A DNA stretch of 14,431 nt from JAVVFH01 sp032250585 (lineage in GTDB: Bacteria > Pseudomonadota > Gammaproteobacteria > Xanthomonadales > SZUA-36). Each line of letters opens with the position of its first letter. Position 1 is the first letter of the stretch. The notes under the pieces are model-generated. The model ran no database searches, was not told the origin of the DNA, and saw only the letters and a program-made list of their open reading frames with translations. Shown one piece after another: positions 8,289 to 14,431 of the stretch. The DNA lies in contig JAVVFH010000068.1 of assembly GCA_032250585.1 (NCBI GenBank), positions 1 to 14,431 of the forward strand, written 5' to 3'. A program made the position numbers and the translations under genes.

Positions 8289-8672
8289 ATGAATTTGAAT
8301 GACGACGATGCAGCCATCAAGGCCATGGAATTATTGGGCGAACGCATTGCCATCGCGCGCGAAGCGCAAGGCTTCTCCGCCGCTCAGTTGGCGCGCCGGC
8401 TAGGCGTCAAAACCAACACCATGCACGCCTGGGAATCCGGCCGCTCGCAACCCCGTTCGAACCGCCTGTTGATGCTGGCCGGTATGCTGAACGTGAGCCC
8501 GACCTGGCTGCTCACCGGCACGGGCGACAGCCCGGCGGAAGTTCAGGCGTCGACCGAGATGATGCACATCCGCTCGACGGTCGAGCGCTTGCGCGAATCG
8601 CTGCAGGAAGTCACCGAAGAGCTGCAGCAGCTGGAAAAACGCCTCGAAACCTATCAGAGTTTCCAGGACTAG
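8289..8672 (+). CDS. XRE-family helix-turn-helix regulator with C-terminal coiled coil
   Basis: 127-residue DNA-binding protein. A Cro/CI-type helix-turn-helix spans about residues 17-72: ERIAIAREAQGFSAAQLARRLGV, then the recognition part ending in MHAWESGRSQPRSNRL, then LNVSPTWLLTG. After that, residues about 88-122 are rich in Glu, Leu and Gln with heptad spacing and should form a coiled coil, probably for dimerisation. There is no cupin or other ligand-binding domain, unlike many larger XRE regulators. The ATG at 8289 is preceded by a purine-rich AAGAGAG; a longer in-frame reading back to 8157 would add 44 residues with no domain character. It lies 139 bases after soxG in the same direction, so it may control the demethylation operon, but that is inferred from position only. 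Confidence 0.85.
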   Translation: MNLNDDDAAIKAMELLGERIAIAREAQGFSAAQLARRLGVKTNTMHAWESGRSQPRSNRLLMLAGMLNVSPTWLLTGTGDSPAEVQASTEMMHIRSTVERLRESLQEVTEELQQLEKRLETYQSFQD

Positions 8673-8721
8673 CTCGCGCGCGCCGACCCATACCCCGCTC
8701 CAGGCGCTTCCCTTACGCCAT

Positions 8722-8755
8722 AAAAAAACCCCGCGACAGCCTGGCTGCCGCGGGG
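8722..8755 (-). terminator. Rho-independent terminator of the IPTL-CTERM protein gene
   Basis: A hairpin pairs CCCCGCG (8729-8735) with CGCGGGG (8749-8755), with an inner CAGC/GCTG stem, one mismatch and a three-base loop. Seven A residues at 8722-8728 give a T7 run after the hairpin on the minus strand. It lies 37 bases beyond the stop codon of the minus-strand gene. The convergent XRE gene also ends nearby, but on the + strand the hairpin is not followed directly by a T run, so it serves mainly the minus strand. Confidence 0.88.
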
Positions 8756-8791
8756 TTGTATTACGCCTTTTTCAGCGTGTCGTCAGGATAC

Positions 8792-11170
8792 TCAGACGAA
8801 ACGCCTGATGCCGATCGCACCGACACCCAACATCAGCAAGGCCAGCAAGGCCATGCCGTACTGATTGAGGGTCGGGATACCCTCGAAGAACAGCGTATTG
8901 GTGAACGCGCAGGTGTGCGAACCACCCGGGGACAGCGGCGTGTTACCACAGCCTTCAGAGGATGGCTCGACACCACTCTGGGTGAAGTCTTCGGTGGCTG
9001 AGCAGCTCGCAGGGCCTGCCGTCGTGTCGATCGTGAGTACAGCCGAATCGCCGTCGCCCAGTATGACATCCACCATCATCGTATCCTCGAGCGGAGCCTC
9101 ACCGTCCACTTCAAGAATGAAGGCGGAACATTCGACCGTCACGGTGACTTCGTCGCTGAACGACAGGTCACCGCCATCGTTGAAGAATTCCCAATCCTTC
9201 GTCACCGTATAGGTCGCGTCTTCTGCCGTGTTGGTGATCTCACAGGTGAAATTACCGCCACCCACTTCGATGAACTGACAACTGCCGTCGCTGCCGAGCG
9301 ACGCCGCTTCACCGTCCAGGTCGCCCGGGACGTACTCAACGGTGTGGCCGCTGATTTCTTCCTCGGTGACCGTGCAGTTCATCTCGCCGGGCAGGAACTC
9401 CGTGACGATGAAGGTTACGGAACTGTCTTCGTCGATCACCTTGCTTTGCTGCAACGGCAGGCCGGTGTTACACACGATGGACACTTCTACCGGCATCGGG
9501 TTGTCCGGTACGAAGTCCTTCGTGACCTCGAAGCGCGCCACCGTTGACTCGATCGCAGGCGTGTTGACGATCGTGCAGCGTCCGCCCGGTGCCACGGCCG
9601 CGCAGTCAGATTCGTCGGCCACGTAGCCTTCCGGCACCGTTTCGGTCGCCGTGCAGGTATCACCTTCGTCGAAACCACTCAGCGAGAATACAGCACTGTT
9701 GTCCACCCCGCCCGCGGTATCCAGCGGCGTTTGCTCGATGTCGATGTTCTGATTGCTGCAGCTCAAACCCACGCTGACGCTGGAGGTGTTGTCATCCGTA
9801 AAGGACTTGGTCACGGTGATCGTATCCTGGTTCAGCGTATTGATGATGGTGCAGCTTGTGGTGTCTTCGACATCAACCGTCATATCAACGCAAGCCGATT
9901 GATCCGCGGTATAACCGGAAGGAACCTGTTCGGTGGCGGTGCAAACCGGGTCGCTTTCGGAAGCCGGAACGACATTGAAAACGGCGTCGGTACCGCCGGG
10001 CGTCGCCTGCTGGGGACTGTTCAGTACGGTTCCGGTCGCGCCGCAAGCGAGGCTGACGCTTACCGGGCTCGTGTTCGAATCGCTGTAGGTTTTGCTGACA
10101 GTCACCTGGCGGCTATCCGGTGTTACTTCATTGTTGGTGTAGGTACAGGTGACGAAAGGTTCGCTGCCGTCAAGGGTCAGCGAAACTTCCCCTGTGGTCA
10201 CATCGACCGTCGGCGTCAGGGCCGGCGTATCCGTGCCGGTGATCGTGCAGGAGATGCCCAGGAGGTCTTCGATAACGTCCTCCGTCACGGTGATCGTGTC
10301 GCCGAGCCCAGCCCGCAGAACCTGCGTGTCGTCCGTGCCGGGTGTGCCGGCAGGGTCCAGTGTGAAAGCGGTGATCTCGGGGCAGTCGCTCAGGCAGTCG
10401 TTGGCCCAGCCCCCGGTCGTCGTAAAGTCGAAGGTGCTGTCGATATCTGACGACTTGACGATGGTCAATTCACCCACGACGTCCAGTGCCAGAACGTGAG
10501 TGGTGTTCAAAGAACACTGGGAGGACTGGAAATTGGCCAGATCCGCCAGATTTCCCTCCGAACAGGTGGCGCCACCGCCGGACGATTTCCAGGCCACCAG
10601 GGCCTCCAGGGGCGCACCGCCGAGGGAGGCGTTGCAATCGACCAGAACCTGATCGAACGGATCAGTGAAAAATACGCCCTTCGTTCCGCTGAGTGTATCG
10701 GGGCAAGTGTCGCCGTCAGCAGCCGGGGGTATCGTCGTAACCTGAACCAATTCATCCGGCGGGTCGCCGAAAATACCGGCGTCAATGGGCTTGGAAATAC
10801 AGCTCTGGGCGCCGGCCGGATCGTCGATCGCACCACCGTCTTGTGCGAACCAGACACTCACGTCGAACACGCTGGAGTTTTTGTTCGACTCGAAATTGAC
10901 TTCGAGATTGAGCGGAATCGTCGTGCCGGCCAGGCAGGCCGTGCTCTGCCCGGGCACTACGGCGACATCGGCGACCGTGATCGCTGCCGTCGTGCAATTG
11001 AGAGAGTTGCCTTGGATGACGGCGGGACAGGTGTCCTGTGCGAACGCCGCAGGCGCCAGGACGCCTTGCGCGGATACCAGCAACAGCGCGGCCAATAATC
11101 CGTATATCAGCGAATGAACGCTCCATCTCTTCTGGCGAGACTGTCGTTCGATAGAAAGACGAGGACGCAT
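8792..11170 (-). CDS. IPTL-CTERM surface protein with five CnaB/SpaA-like modules
   Basis: 792 residues, secreted. Residues 1-44 are a long signal peptide (basic start, hydrophobic 21-43, likely cleavage after AFA). Residues 45-230 are a cysteine-containing region I do not recognise. Five prealbumin-like modules follow, starting near 233, 354, 450, 546 and 653. Each has a first-strand Lys (239, 360, 455, 551, 658), a middle Glu (297, 414, 510, 603, 727) and a last-strand Asn (346, 444, 536, 647, 758). TExVPxGY in modules 2 and 3 matches the ETxAPxGY motif of CnaB domains. The C terminus has GIPTLNQYG (764-772), a hydrophobic helix and a final RR: an IPTL-CTERM sorting signal, processed by exosortase-like systems in Gram-negatives. 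The start is fixed by AAGGAG (complement of 11179-11184), eight bases before the ATG. Base composition looks lower in GC than the neighbours. Function is unknown; adhesion or matrix roles are only guesses. Confidence 0.85.
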   Translation of the reverse strand: MRPRLSIERQSRQKRWSVHSLIYGLLAALLLVSAQGVLAPAAFAQDTCPAVIQGNSLNCTTAAITVADVAVVPGQSTACLAGTTIPLNLEVNFESNKNSSVFDVSVWFAQDGGAIDDPAGAQSCISKPIDAGIFGDPPDELVQVTTIPPAADGDTCPDTLSGTKGVFFTDPFDQVLVDCNASLGGAPLEALVAWKSSGGGATCSEGNLADLANFQSSQCSLNTTHVLALDVVGELTIVKSSDIDSTFDFTTTGGWANDCLSDCPEITAFTLDPAGTPGTDDTQVLRAGLGDTITVTEDVIEDLLGISCTITGTDTPALTPTVDVTTGEVSLTLDGSEPFVTCTYTNNEVTPDSRQVTVSKTYSDSNTSPVSVSLACGATGTVLNSPQQATPGGTDAVFNVVPASESDPVCTATEQVPSGYTADQSACVDMTVDVEDTTSCTIINTLNQDTITVTKSFTDDNTSSVSVGLSCSNQNIDIEQTPLDTAGGVDNSAVFSLSGFDEGDTCTATETVPEGYVADESDCAAVAPGGRCTIVNTPAIESTVARFEVTKDFVPDNPMPVEVSIVCNTGLPLQQSKVIDEDSSVTFIVTEFLPGEMNCTVTEEEISGHTVEYVPGDLDGEAASLGSDGSCQFIEVGGGNFTCEITNTAEDATYTVTKDWEFFNDGGDLSFSDEVTVTVECSAFILEVDGEAPLEDTMMVDVILGDGDSAVLTIDTTAGPASCSATEDFTQSGVEPSSEGCGNTPLSPGGSHTCAFTNTLFFEGIPTLNQYGMALLALLMLGVGAIGIRRFV

Positions 11171-11304
11171 TTTTTTATCTCCTTGAGAAATTAAGGTTTT
11201 CTGTCGGTCAAGTCACGGCCGGCGGTCGTTTGTCACCTTGCTTCCCTGCTGGCGCTTCATCGGCCGATCCGTGGCCAGTTTGGTCAAGCCCCCTTTACCG
11301 GACA

Positions 11305-11319
11305 GATTTCCCAGAAATC
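11305..11319. repeat. Inverted repeat GATTTC-CCA-GAAATC
   Basis: Perfect six-base arms separated by three bases. Its TTTC/GAAA core resembles that of the repeat at 11375-11388. Size and spacing fit a dimeric regulator's operator; no T run follows, so it is not a terminator. Confidence 0.4.
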
Positions 11320-11357
11320 GGATGCCCACACCGGGTTAGTGTGCCCTCCGAAAACCC

Positions 11358-11374
11358 TGTTGTCAACGACAACA
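11358..11374. promoter_or_regulatory. Inverted repeat TGTTGTC-AAC-GACAACA, possible operator
   Basis: Perfect seven-base arms around a three-base centre. It contains a TTGACA hexamer on the minus strand (complement of 11361-11366), so a bound regulator could block a promoter reading towards the IPTL-CTERM gene. The regulator is unknown. Confidence 0.42.
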
Positions 11375-11388
11375 AGTTTCCTGAAACT
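11375..11388. repeat. Inverted repeat AGTTTC-CT-GAAACT
   Basis: Perfect six-base arms around two bases, directly abutting the repeat at 11358-11374. The shared TTTC/GAAA core with 11305-11319 suggests two copies of one binding-site type. Confidence 0.38.
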
Positions 11389-11629
11389 CGTGAAAACATT
11401 GGCGTTAATTCCGGACAACCGATACGAAAGAGTAATCAGAAAACACGGCCGGTCCATGCGGGCTTTCCAACTGGATGCGGGGCAGACGATTGCGCAAAGC
11501 GTGGTTCACACGCAGGAAAACTTTGCCAATAACCTGGCGGCGGGCGGATTGTCCGGCAGCCAGATCGCCGCGCAGCCTGATAGTACGCCATCCTCCGGAA
11601 CGCCAATGCCCTGTTCGGGGTGAATTGAA

Positions 11630-11635
11630 TATACT
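11630..11635 (+). promoter_or_regulatory. Possible -10 element of the cydAB promoter
   Basis: TATACT matches the TATAAT consensus in five of six positions and lies in a short AT-rich patch (AATTGAATATACTATG) within GC-rich DNA. It is 82 bases ahead of cydA. The -35 at usual spacing is poor (ATGCCC or TGCCCT), so an activator may be needed. No FNR box (TTGAT-N4-ATCAA) is visible nearby. Confidence 0.35.
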
Positions 11636-11645
11636 ATGAAAAGAG

Positions 11646-11682
11646 CCGGGCCCGACGGACGCACGAATCGGGCCAGGCCCGG
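11646..11682 (+). other. GC-rich hairpin in the cydAB leader
   Basis: CCGGGCC (11646-11652) pairs with GGCCCGG (11676-11682). An alternative inner pairing CCCGA (11651-11655) with TCGGG (11668-11672) is also possible, so two folds compete. It ends 20 bases before the cydA ribosome binding site. No T run follows on the + strand. Confidence 0.35.
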
Positions 11683-11717
11683 AACAAAGTGAATGCGCGA
11701 CAGGAGGAACCGAAGGC

Positions 11718-13103
11718 ATGACCGAAGGCATCGACATGCTGCTGCTCGCCCGCCTGCAGTTCGCTTTCACCATCTCCTTTCACATCATTTTTCCCTCTTT
11801 CACCATCGGCCTGGCCAGTTACCTGGCCCTGCTCGAAGGCCTGTGGCTGAAAACGGGACAGGACGTGTTCATGCGCCTGTACCGCTTCTGGGTCAAGATT
11901 TTCGCCGTATCCTTCGGCATGGGCGTGGTCTCGGGCGTAGTGATGAGCTACCAGTTCGGCACCAACTGGAGCCTGTTCTCCGAAGCCACCGGCAACGTGC
12001 TTGGCCCGCTGCTGGGTTACGAGGTGTTCACTGCCTTTTTCCTCGAGGCTTCCTTTCTCGGCATCATGCTGTTCGGGCAGAACAAGGTGAGCCCGGCGCT
12101 GCATTTCGCCGCTACCTGTATCGTCGCGGTCGGCACGCTGATCTCGACCTTCTGGATTCTGGCTGCCAACAGCTGGATGCACACGCCGGCCGGTTTCGAA
12201 TTGCGGGATGGCATTTTTTACGCCACCGACTGGCTGCAGGTGATTTTCAACCCCTCCTTCCCTTACCGGCTGACCCACATGGTGCTGGCCGCCTACCTGA
12301 CGACCTGCCTGGTGGTGGCTGCGGTCGCCTGCTGGCATCTGCTCAAGGGCACGCACCGCCAGGCGGCCCTGATCATGCTGAAGATGTCGGTGGCCTTCCT
12401 GGTGGTCGTGGCGCCGCTGCAGATCATCGCCGGGCACGAACACGGTGTACAGGTGCATCGTGACCAGCCGGCCAAGCTGGCCGCCCTGGAAGGCCACTGG
12501 GAAACCTACGAAAGCGACGCGCCACTGATTCTGTTCGCCTGGCCCGACCAGGCGGCGGCCAAAAACCGGGGTGAAATCGCCCTGCCCGGCCTTGGCAGCC
12601 TGGTGGTGACCGGCTCATTCGACGGCGGCATCCAGGGCCTGCGCGAATGGCCGGCCGACGAGCGGCCGCCGGTGGCGATCGTATTCTGGGCCTTCCGCTT
12701 CATGGTGGGGCTTGGCATGCTGATGCTGCTGCTGGCCGGCTGGGGCACCTGGTTGTGGCGGCGCGGCCGGCTCGGCCGGGCGCGCGCGTTCCAGCGGCTG
12801 TGCCTGCTTAGCGGCCCGGCCGGTTTCCTGGCCGTGCTGGCCGGCTGGATCACCGCCGAAGTGGGCCGCCAGCCCTATACCGTATACGGGCTGCTGCGGA
12901 CCGCGGATTCGGCCTCGCCGGTAACCGCGAAGGCCGTCGGCATGTCCCTGATCGTCTTCGTTTTCGTCTACGGGATCGTGTTCAGTGCCGGCATCACCTA
13001 CATGGCTCGGCTGGCACGGCGCGGCCCGCCTGAGGACATCGACATTCCATCGCGGCGCAAGACGCCGCTGGCCGGTTGGCTGACGGCCGAGGGGGAGGCT
13101 TAG
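11718..13103 (+). CDS. cydA: Cytochrome bd-type quinol oxidase subunit I (CIO type)
   Basis: 461-residue membrane protein that oxidises quinol and reduces O2 to water at the inner membrane. Heme ligands are in place: His22 (FHIIFPSFTIG), His187 (RLTHMVLAAYL) and Met329 (FRFMVGLG). The acidic pair Glu102 and Glu110 (GYEVFTAFFLE), Arg327, and QPAKLAALEGHWE (Lys253, Glu258) for quinol binding are also present. It is about 60 residues shorter than E. coli CydA because the Q-loop between about 240 and 320 is short, the hallmark of the cyanide-insensitive (CioA) branch; EVGRQPYTVYGLLRTADSASP also fits that branch. Two positions differ from what I recall of the family: QPY rather than QPW after GR, and GHEHG in place of the usual GD(Q/L/M)HG before the quinol motif. 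The start at 11718 has an AGGAGGA ribosome binding site at 11702-11708 with a nine-base spacer. It is followed after 3 bases by cydB. Confidence 0.94.
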   Translation: MTEGIDMLLLARLQFAFTISFHIIFPSFTIGLASYLALLEGLWLKTGQDVFMRLYRFWVKIFAVSFGMGVVSGVVMSYQFGTNWSLFSEATGNVLGPLLGYEVFTAFFLEASFLGIMLFGQNKVSPALHFAATCIVAVGTLISTFWILAANSWMHTPAGFELRDGIFYATDWLQVIFNPSFPYRLTHMVLAAYLTTCLVVAAVACWHLLKGTHRQAALIMLKMSVAFLVVVAPLQIIAGHEHGVQVHRDQPAKLAALEGHWETYESDAPLILFAWPDQAAAKNRGEIALPGLGSLVVTGSFDGGIQGLREWPADERPPVAIVFWAFRFMVGLGMLMLLLAGWGTWLWRRGRLGRARAFQRLCLLSGPAGFLAVLAGWITAEVGRQPYTVYGLLRTADSASPVTAKAVGMSLIVFVFVYGIVFSAGITYMARLARRGPPEDIDIPSRRKTPLAGWLTAEGEA

Positions 13104-13106
13104 CGC

Positions 13107-14135
13107 ATGGACTTTCTCGACCTGCCGCTTATCTGGGCGGGGCTGCTGGCGCTGGCGGTGATGCTCTACGTCCTGCTGGACGGCTTCGACCTGGGCATCG
13201 GCATCCTGTTTCCCTTCGTGGAAAAGGACGAGCAGCGCAACGTGATGATGAACACCGTCGCCCCGGTGTGGGACGGCAACGAAACCTGGCTGGTGCTCGG
13301 CGGCGCCGGCCTGTTCGCAGCCTTTCCGAGGGCCTACGCCGCGTTGATGCCGGCGATCTACATGCCGATCGGCTTCATGCTCACCGCGCTGATCTTCCGC
13401 GGCGTGGCCTTCGAATTCCGTTTCAGGGCCGAAGGCAGCGCGCGGCGGCTCTGGGATCAGGCCTTCCACTGGGGCTCGGTCGCCGCCACCTTCGCCCAGG
13501 GCCTGATCCTCGGCGCGCTGGTGCAGGGCATCCCGCTCGAGGACGGGCGTTTCGCCGGCGGCATGTTCGATTGGCTGACACCGTTTTCTTTCGTCACCGG
13601 CTGCGCGTTGCTCTGGGGTTACGCCCTGCTCGGTGCGAGCTGGCTGATCGTCAAGACCGAAGGCGAACTGGAAGCCTGGTGTCGCAGATCGGCAGTCATC
13701 GCCGCCGTCGTCGTCGTGGTCATGATCGCCGTCGTCAGCGTCTGGGTGCCGGCGCTGGCGGCTCCGCCCGCCCAGCGCTGGGGCCTGAACTATCCGGACG
13801 TGGACTGGTCGCGGCTGCTGGTCTTCAGCCCCGTGCCGATCCTGGTGGCGCTTGCGTTCTGGAGACTGTTGAGGGGCATTCGCGACGGCGCCGTTTACCG
13901 CCCCTACTTCTGGTCCGTGGCCCTGTTCGTGATGGGCTACATCGGCCTGCTGATCGGCTTTTACCCCTACCTGATTCCCTACTCACTGACCATCCGGGAA
14001 GCGGCGGCGGCGCCCAACGCCCAGGCCCTGCTGTTGGCCGGTGCCGCCGTTATGCTGCCGGTGATCCTCGGCTATACCGGCTACGTGTACTGGGTATTCC
14101 GCGGCAAAGTCAGCAGCGCGTCCGGCTATCACTGA
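13107..14135 (+). CDS. cydB: Cytochrome bd-type quinol oxidase subunit II
   Basis: 342-residue polytopic inner-membrane protein, partner of CydA in the bd/CIO quinol oxidase. Family markers: LLDGFDLGIG at about 23-32, VAPVWDGNETWLVLGGAGLFAAFP at about 51-74 (two short motifs, WDGNETW and FAAFPRAYA, are diagnostic), and GFMLTALIFRGVAFEFRF at about 89-106. About eight to nine hydrophobic segments are visible through the C-terminal VMLPVILGYTGYVYWVF. The length equals CioB-type subunits. The ATG lies three bases after the cydA stop and inside the same transcript. No short CydX-like or CydS-like reading frame follows: only 39 bases separate the stop from the convergent regulator gene. The cydDC exporter genes needed for assembly are not in the window. 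Confidence 0.95.
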   Translation: MDFLDLPLIWAGLLALAVMLYVLLDGFDLGIGILFPFVEKDEQRNVMMNTVAPVWDGNETWLVLGGAGLFAAFPRAYAALMPAIYMPIGFMLTALIFRGVAFEFRFRAEGSARRLWDQAFHWGSVAATFAQGLILGALVQGIPLEDGRFAGGMFDWLTPFSFVTGCALLWGYALLGASWLIVKTEGELEAWCRRSAVIAAVVVVVMIAVVSVWVPALAAPPAQRWGLNYPDVDWSRLLVFSPVPILVALAFWRLLRGIRDGAVYRPYFWSVALFVMGYIGLLIGFYPYLIPYSLTIREAAAAPNAQALLLAGAAVMLPVILGYTGYVYWVFRGKVSSASGYH

Positions 14136-14174
14136 GGGCTATCAGCAGACCACCCGCGCGGCGCCCCGGCGGGA

Positions 14175-14431
14175 TCAGCCAGCCGGCACCGCCAGGCGGT
14201 AACCGACCCCCTGCACGGTGACGATAAAGCGGGGGCGGGCCGGCTCGTCGCCCAGCTTGTGGCGAAGCTGGCCCACCAGCACGCGCAGGTAGTGCGTCTC
14301 GTTCTGCTGAGCCGCACCCCAGACCTCACGCAGTATGTGCTGATGAGTAAGCACCTTGCCGCGGTGGACAATCAGCAGGCGCAGCAAGTCGTACTCCTTG
14401 CGCGACAGACGCACCGCCTGGCCATCCACCC
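14175..14431 (-). CDS. kdpE: KdpE-like response regulator, C-terminal DNA-binding domain (5' end outside window)
   Basis: The last about 85 residues of an OmpR/PhoB-family winged-helix response regulator on the minus strand; the receiver domain with its phospho-acceptor Asp lies beyond the right edge. Seen in order: LSRKEYDLLRLLIVHRGKVLT, HQHILREVWG, HYLRVLVGQLRHKLG (the recognition region) and VQGVGYRL. HYLRVxVGQLRxKL followed by DEPARPRFI is the pattern of KdpE, the regulator of the kdpFABC potassium transporter with the sensor KdpD, so KdpE is preferred over other OmpR-family members; without the rest of the gene this is probable, not certain. It converges on cydB with a 39-base gap, in which CCCGC and GCGGG could pair but no T run follows. 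Confidence 0.78.
   Translation of the reverse strand, partial: VDGQAVRLSRKEYDLLRLLIVHRGKVLTHQHILREVWGAAQQNETHYLRVLVGQLRHKLGDEPARPRFIVTVQGVGYRLAVPAG

Larger units (their letters stand above)
11171..11717. other. 547-base divergent intergenic region with clustered inverted repeats
   Basis: No convincing gene is seen between the IPTL-CTERM gene (minus) and cydA (plus). The left part must hold the promoter of the minus gene; the best -35 is TTGACA on the minus strand (complement of 11361-11366), but the -10 at the right spacing (CACACT) is weak, and it would imply a leader of about 165 bases. Perfect inverted repeats lie at 11259-11268, 11305-11319, 11358-11374 and 11375-11388. The right part (11440-11620) is GC-rich without recognised signals and leads to the cydA promoter and leader. 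Confidence 0.6.

Noticed and set aside
8713..8767. TTACGCC direct repeat (8713-8719 and 8761-8767) flanking the terminator
   Set aside because: Seven bases is too short to claim a target-site duplication or att site, and there is no mobile gene between the copies.
11339..11623. Open frame of 94 codons on the + strand in the gap before cydA (also a 55-codon version from ATG 11456)
   Set aside because: GTG start without a ribosome binding site, mixed codon use unlike the neighbours, no recognisable domain, and it covers the inverted repeats and the upstream region of the minus-strand gene.
14136..14174. Possible terminator between cydB and the kdpE-like gene
   Set aside because: CCCGC and GCGGG can pair, but no T run follows on either strand.
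1..14431. CRISPR arrays, tRNA/rRNA genes, transposases or phage genes
   Set aside because: Looked for and not seen; no regularly spaced repeats, no RNA gene cores and no recombinase motifs.

Overview
The window is a 14.4 kb piece of a high-GC bacterial chromosome, most likely from a gammaproteobacterium. Pointers are the CIO-type cytochrome bd operon, a KdpE-like regulator, a heterotetrameric sarcosine oxidase operon with B-D-A-G gene order, and a cell-surface protein ending in an IPTL-CTERM sorting signal. The taxonomic placement is inference from gene content only; no rRNA or tRNA gene is present.

Region 1 (1-8149, all + strand) is a tightly packed catabolic operon. It starts with the C-terminal third of an MttB/MtgB-family (trimethylamine/glycine-betaine type) methyltransferase. 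Next come an 818-residue dimethylglycine-dehydrogenase-like flavoprotein with a folate-binding GcvT half, then soxB, soxD, soxA and soxG, which encode the four subunits of tetrameric sarcosine oxidase. Gaps are 19, 24, 19 and 4 bases, and soxA overlaps soxG by 8 bases. Read together, the genes fit stepwise aerobic removal of N-methyl groups from a quaternary amine such as glycine betaine: methyl transfer, then dimethylglycine to sarcosine, then sarcosine to glycine, with one-carbon units captured on tetrahydrofolate. A small XRE-family DNA-binding protein (8289-8672) follows with its own upstream gap and may regulate the cluster.

Region 2 (8722-11717) is a single minus-strand gene for a large secreted protein of 792 residues, with a good terminator and a strong ribosome binding site. 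It has a signal peptide, an unrecognised cysteine-rich N-terminal part, five tandem CnaB/SpaA-like modules and a C-terminal IPTL-CTERM sorting signal. Each module carries a Lys-Glu-Asn triad of the kind that forms intramolecular isopeptide bonds, and four of the five also share a four-cysteine pattern. Upstream of it lies a 547-base divergent intergenic region holding several perfect inverted repeats and no convincing gene.

Region 3 (11718-14135, + strand) is a cydA-cydB operon of the cyanide-insensitive (CIO, short Q-loop) quinol oxidase type. It is followed convergently by the C-terminal DNA-binding domain of a KdpE-like response regulator that runs off the right edge.

The most interesting items are the MttB plus dimethylglycine-dehydrogenase plus sarcosine-oxidase linkage, the doubly cross-linkable modules of the IPTL-CTERM protein, and the cluster of inverted repeats between that gene and cydA.
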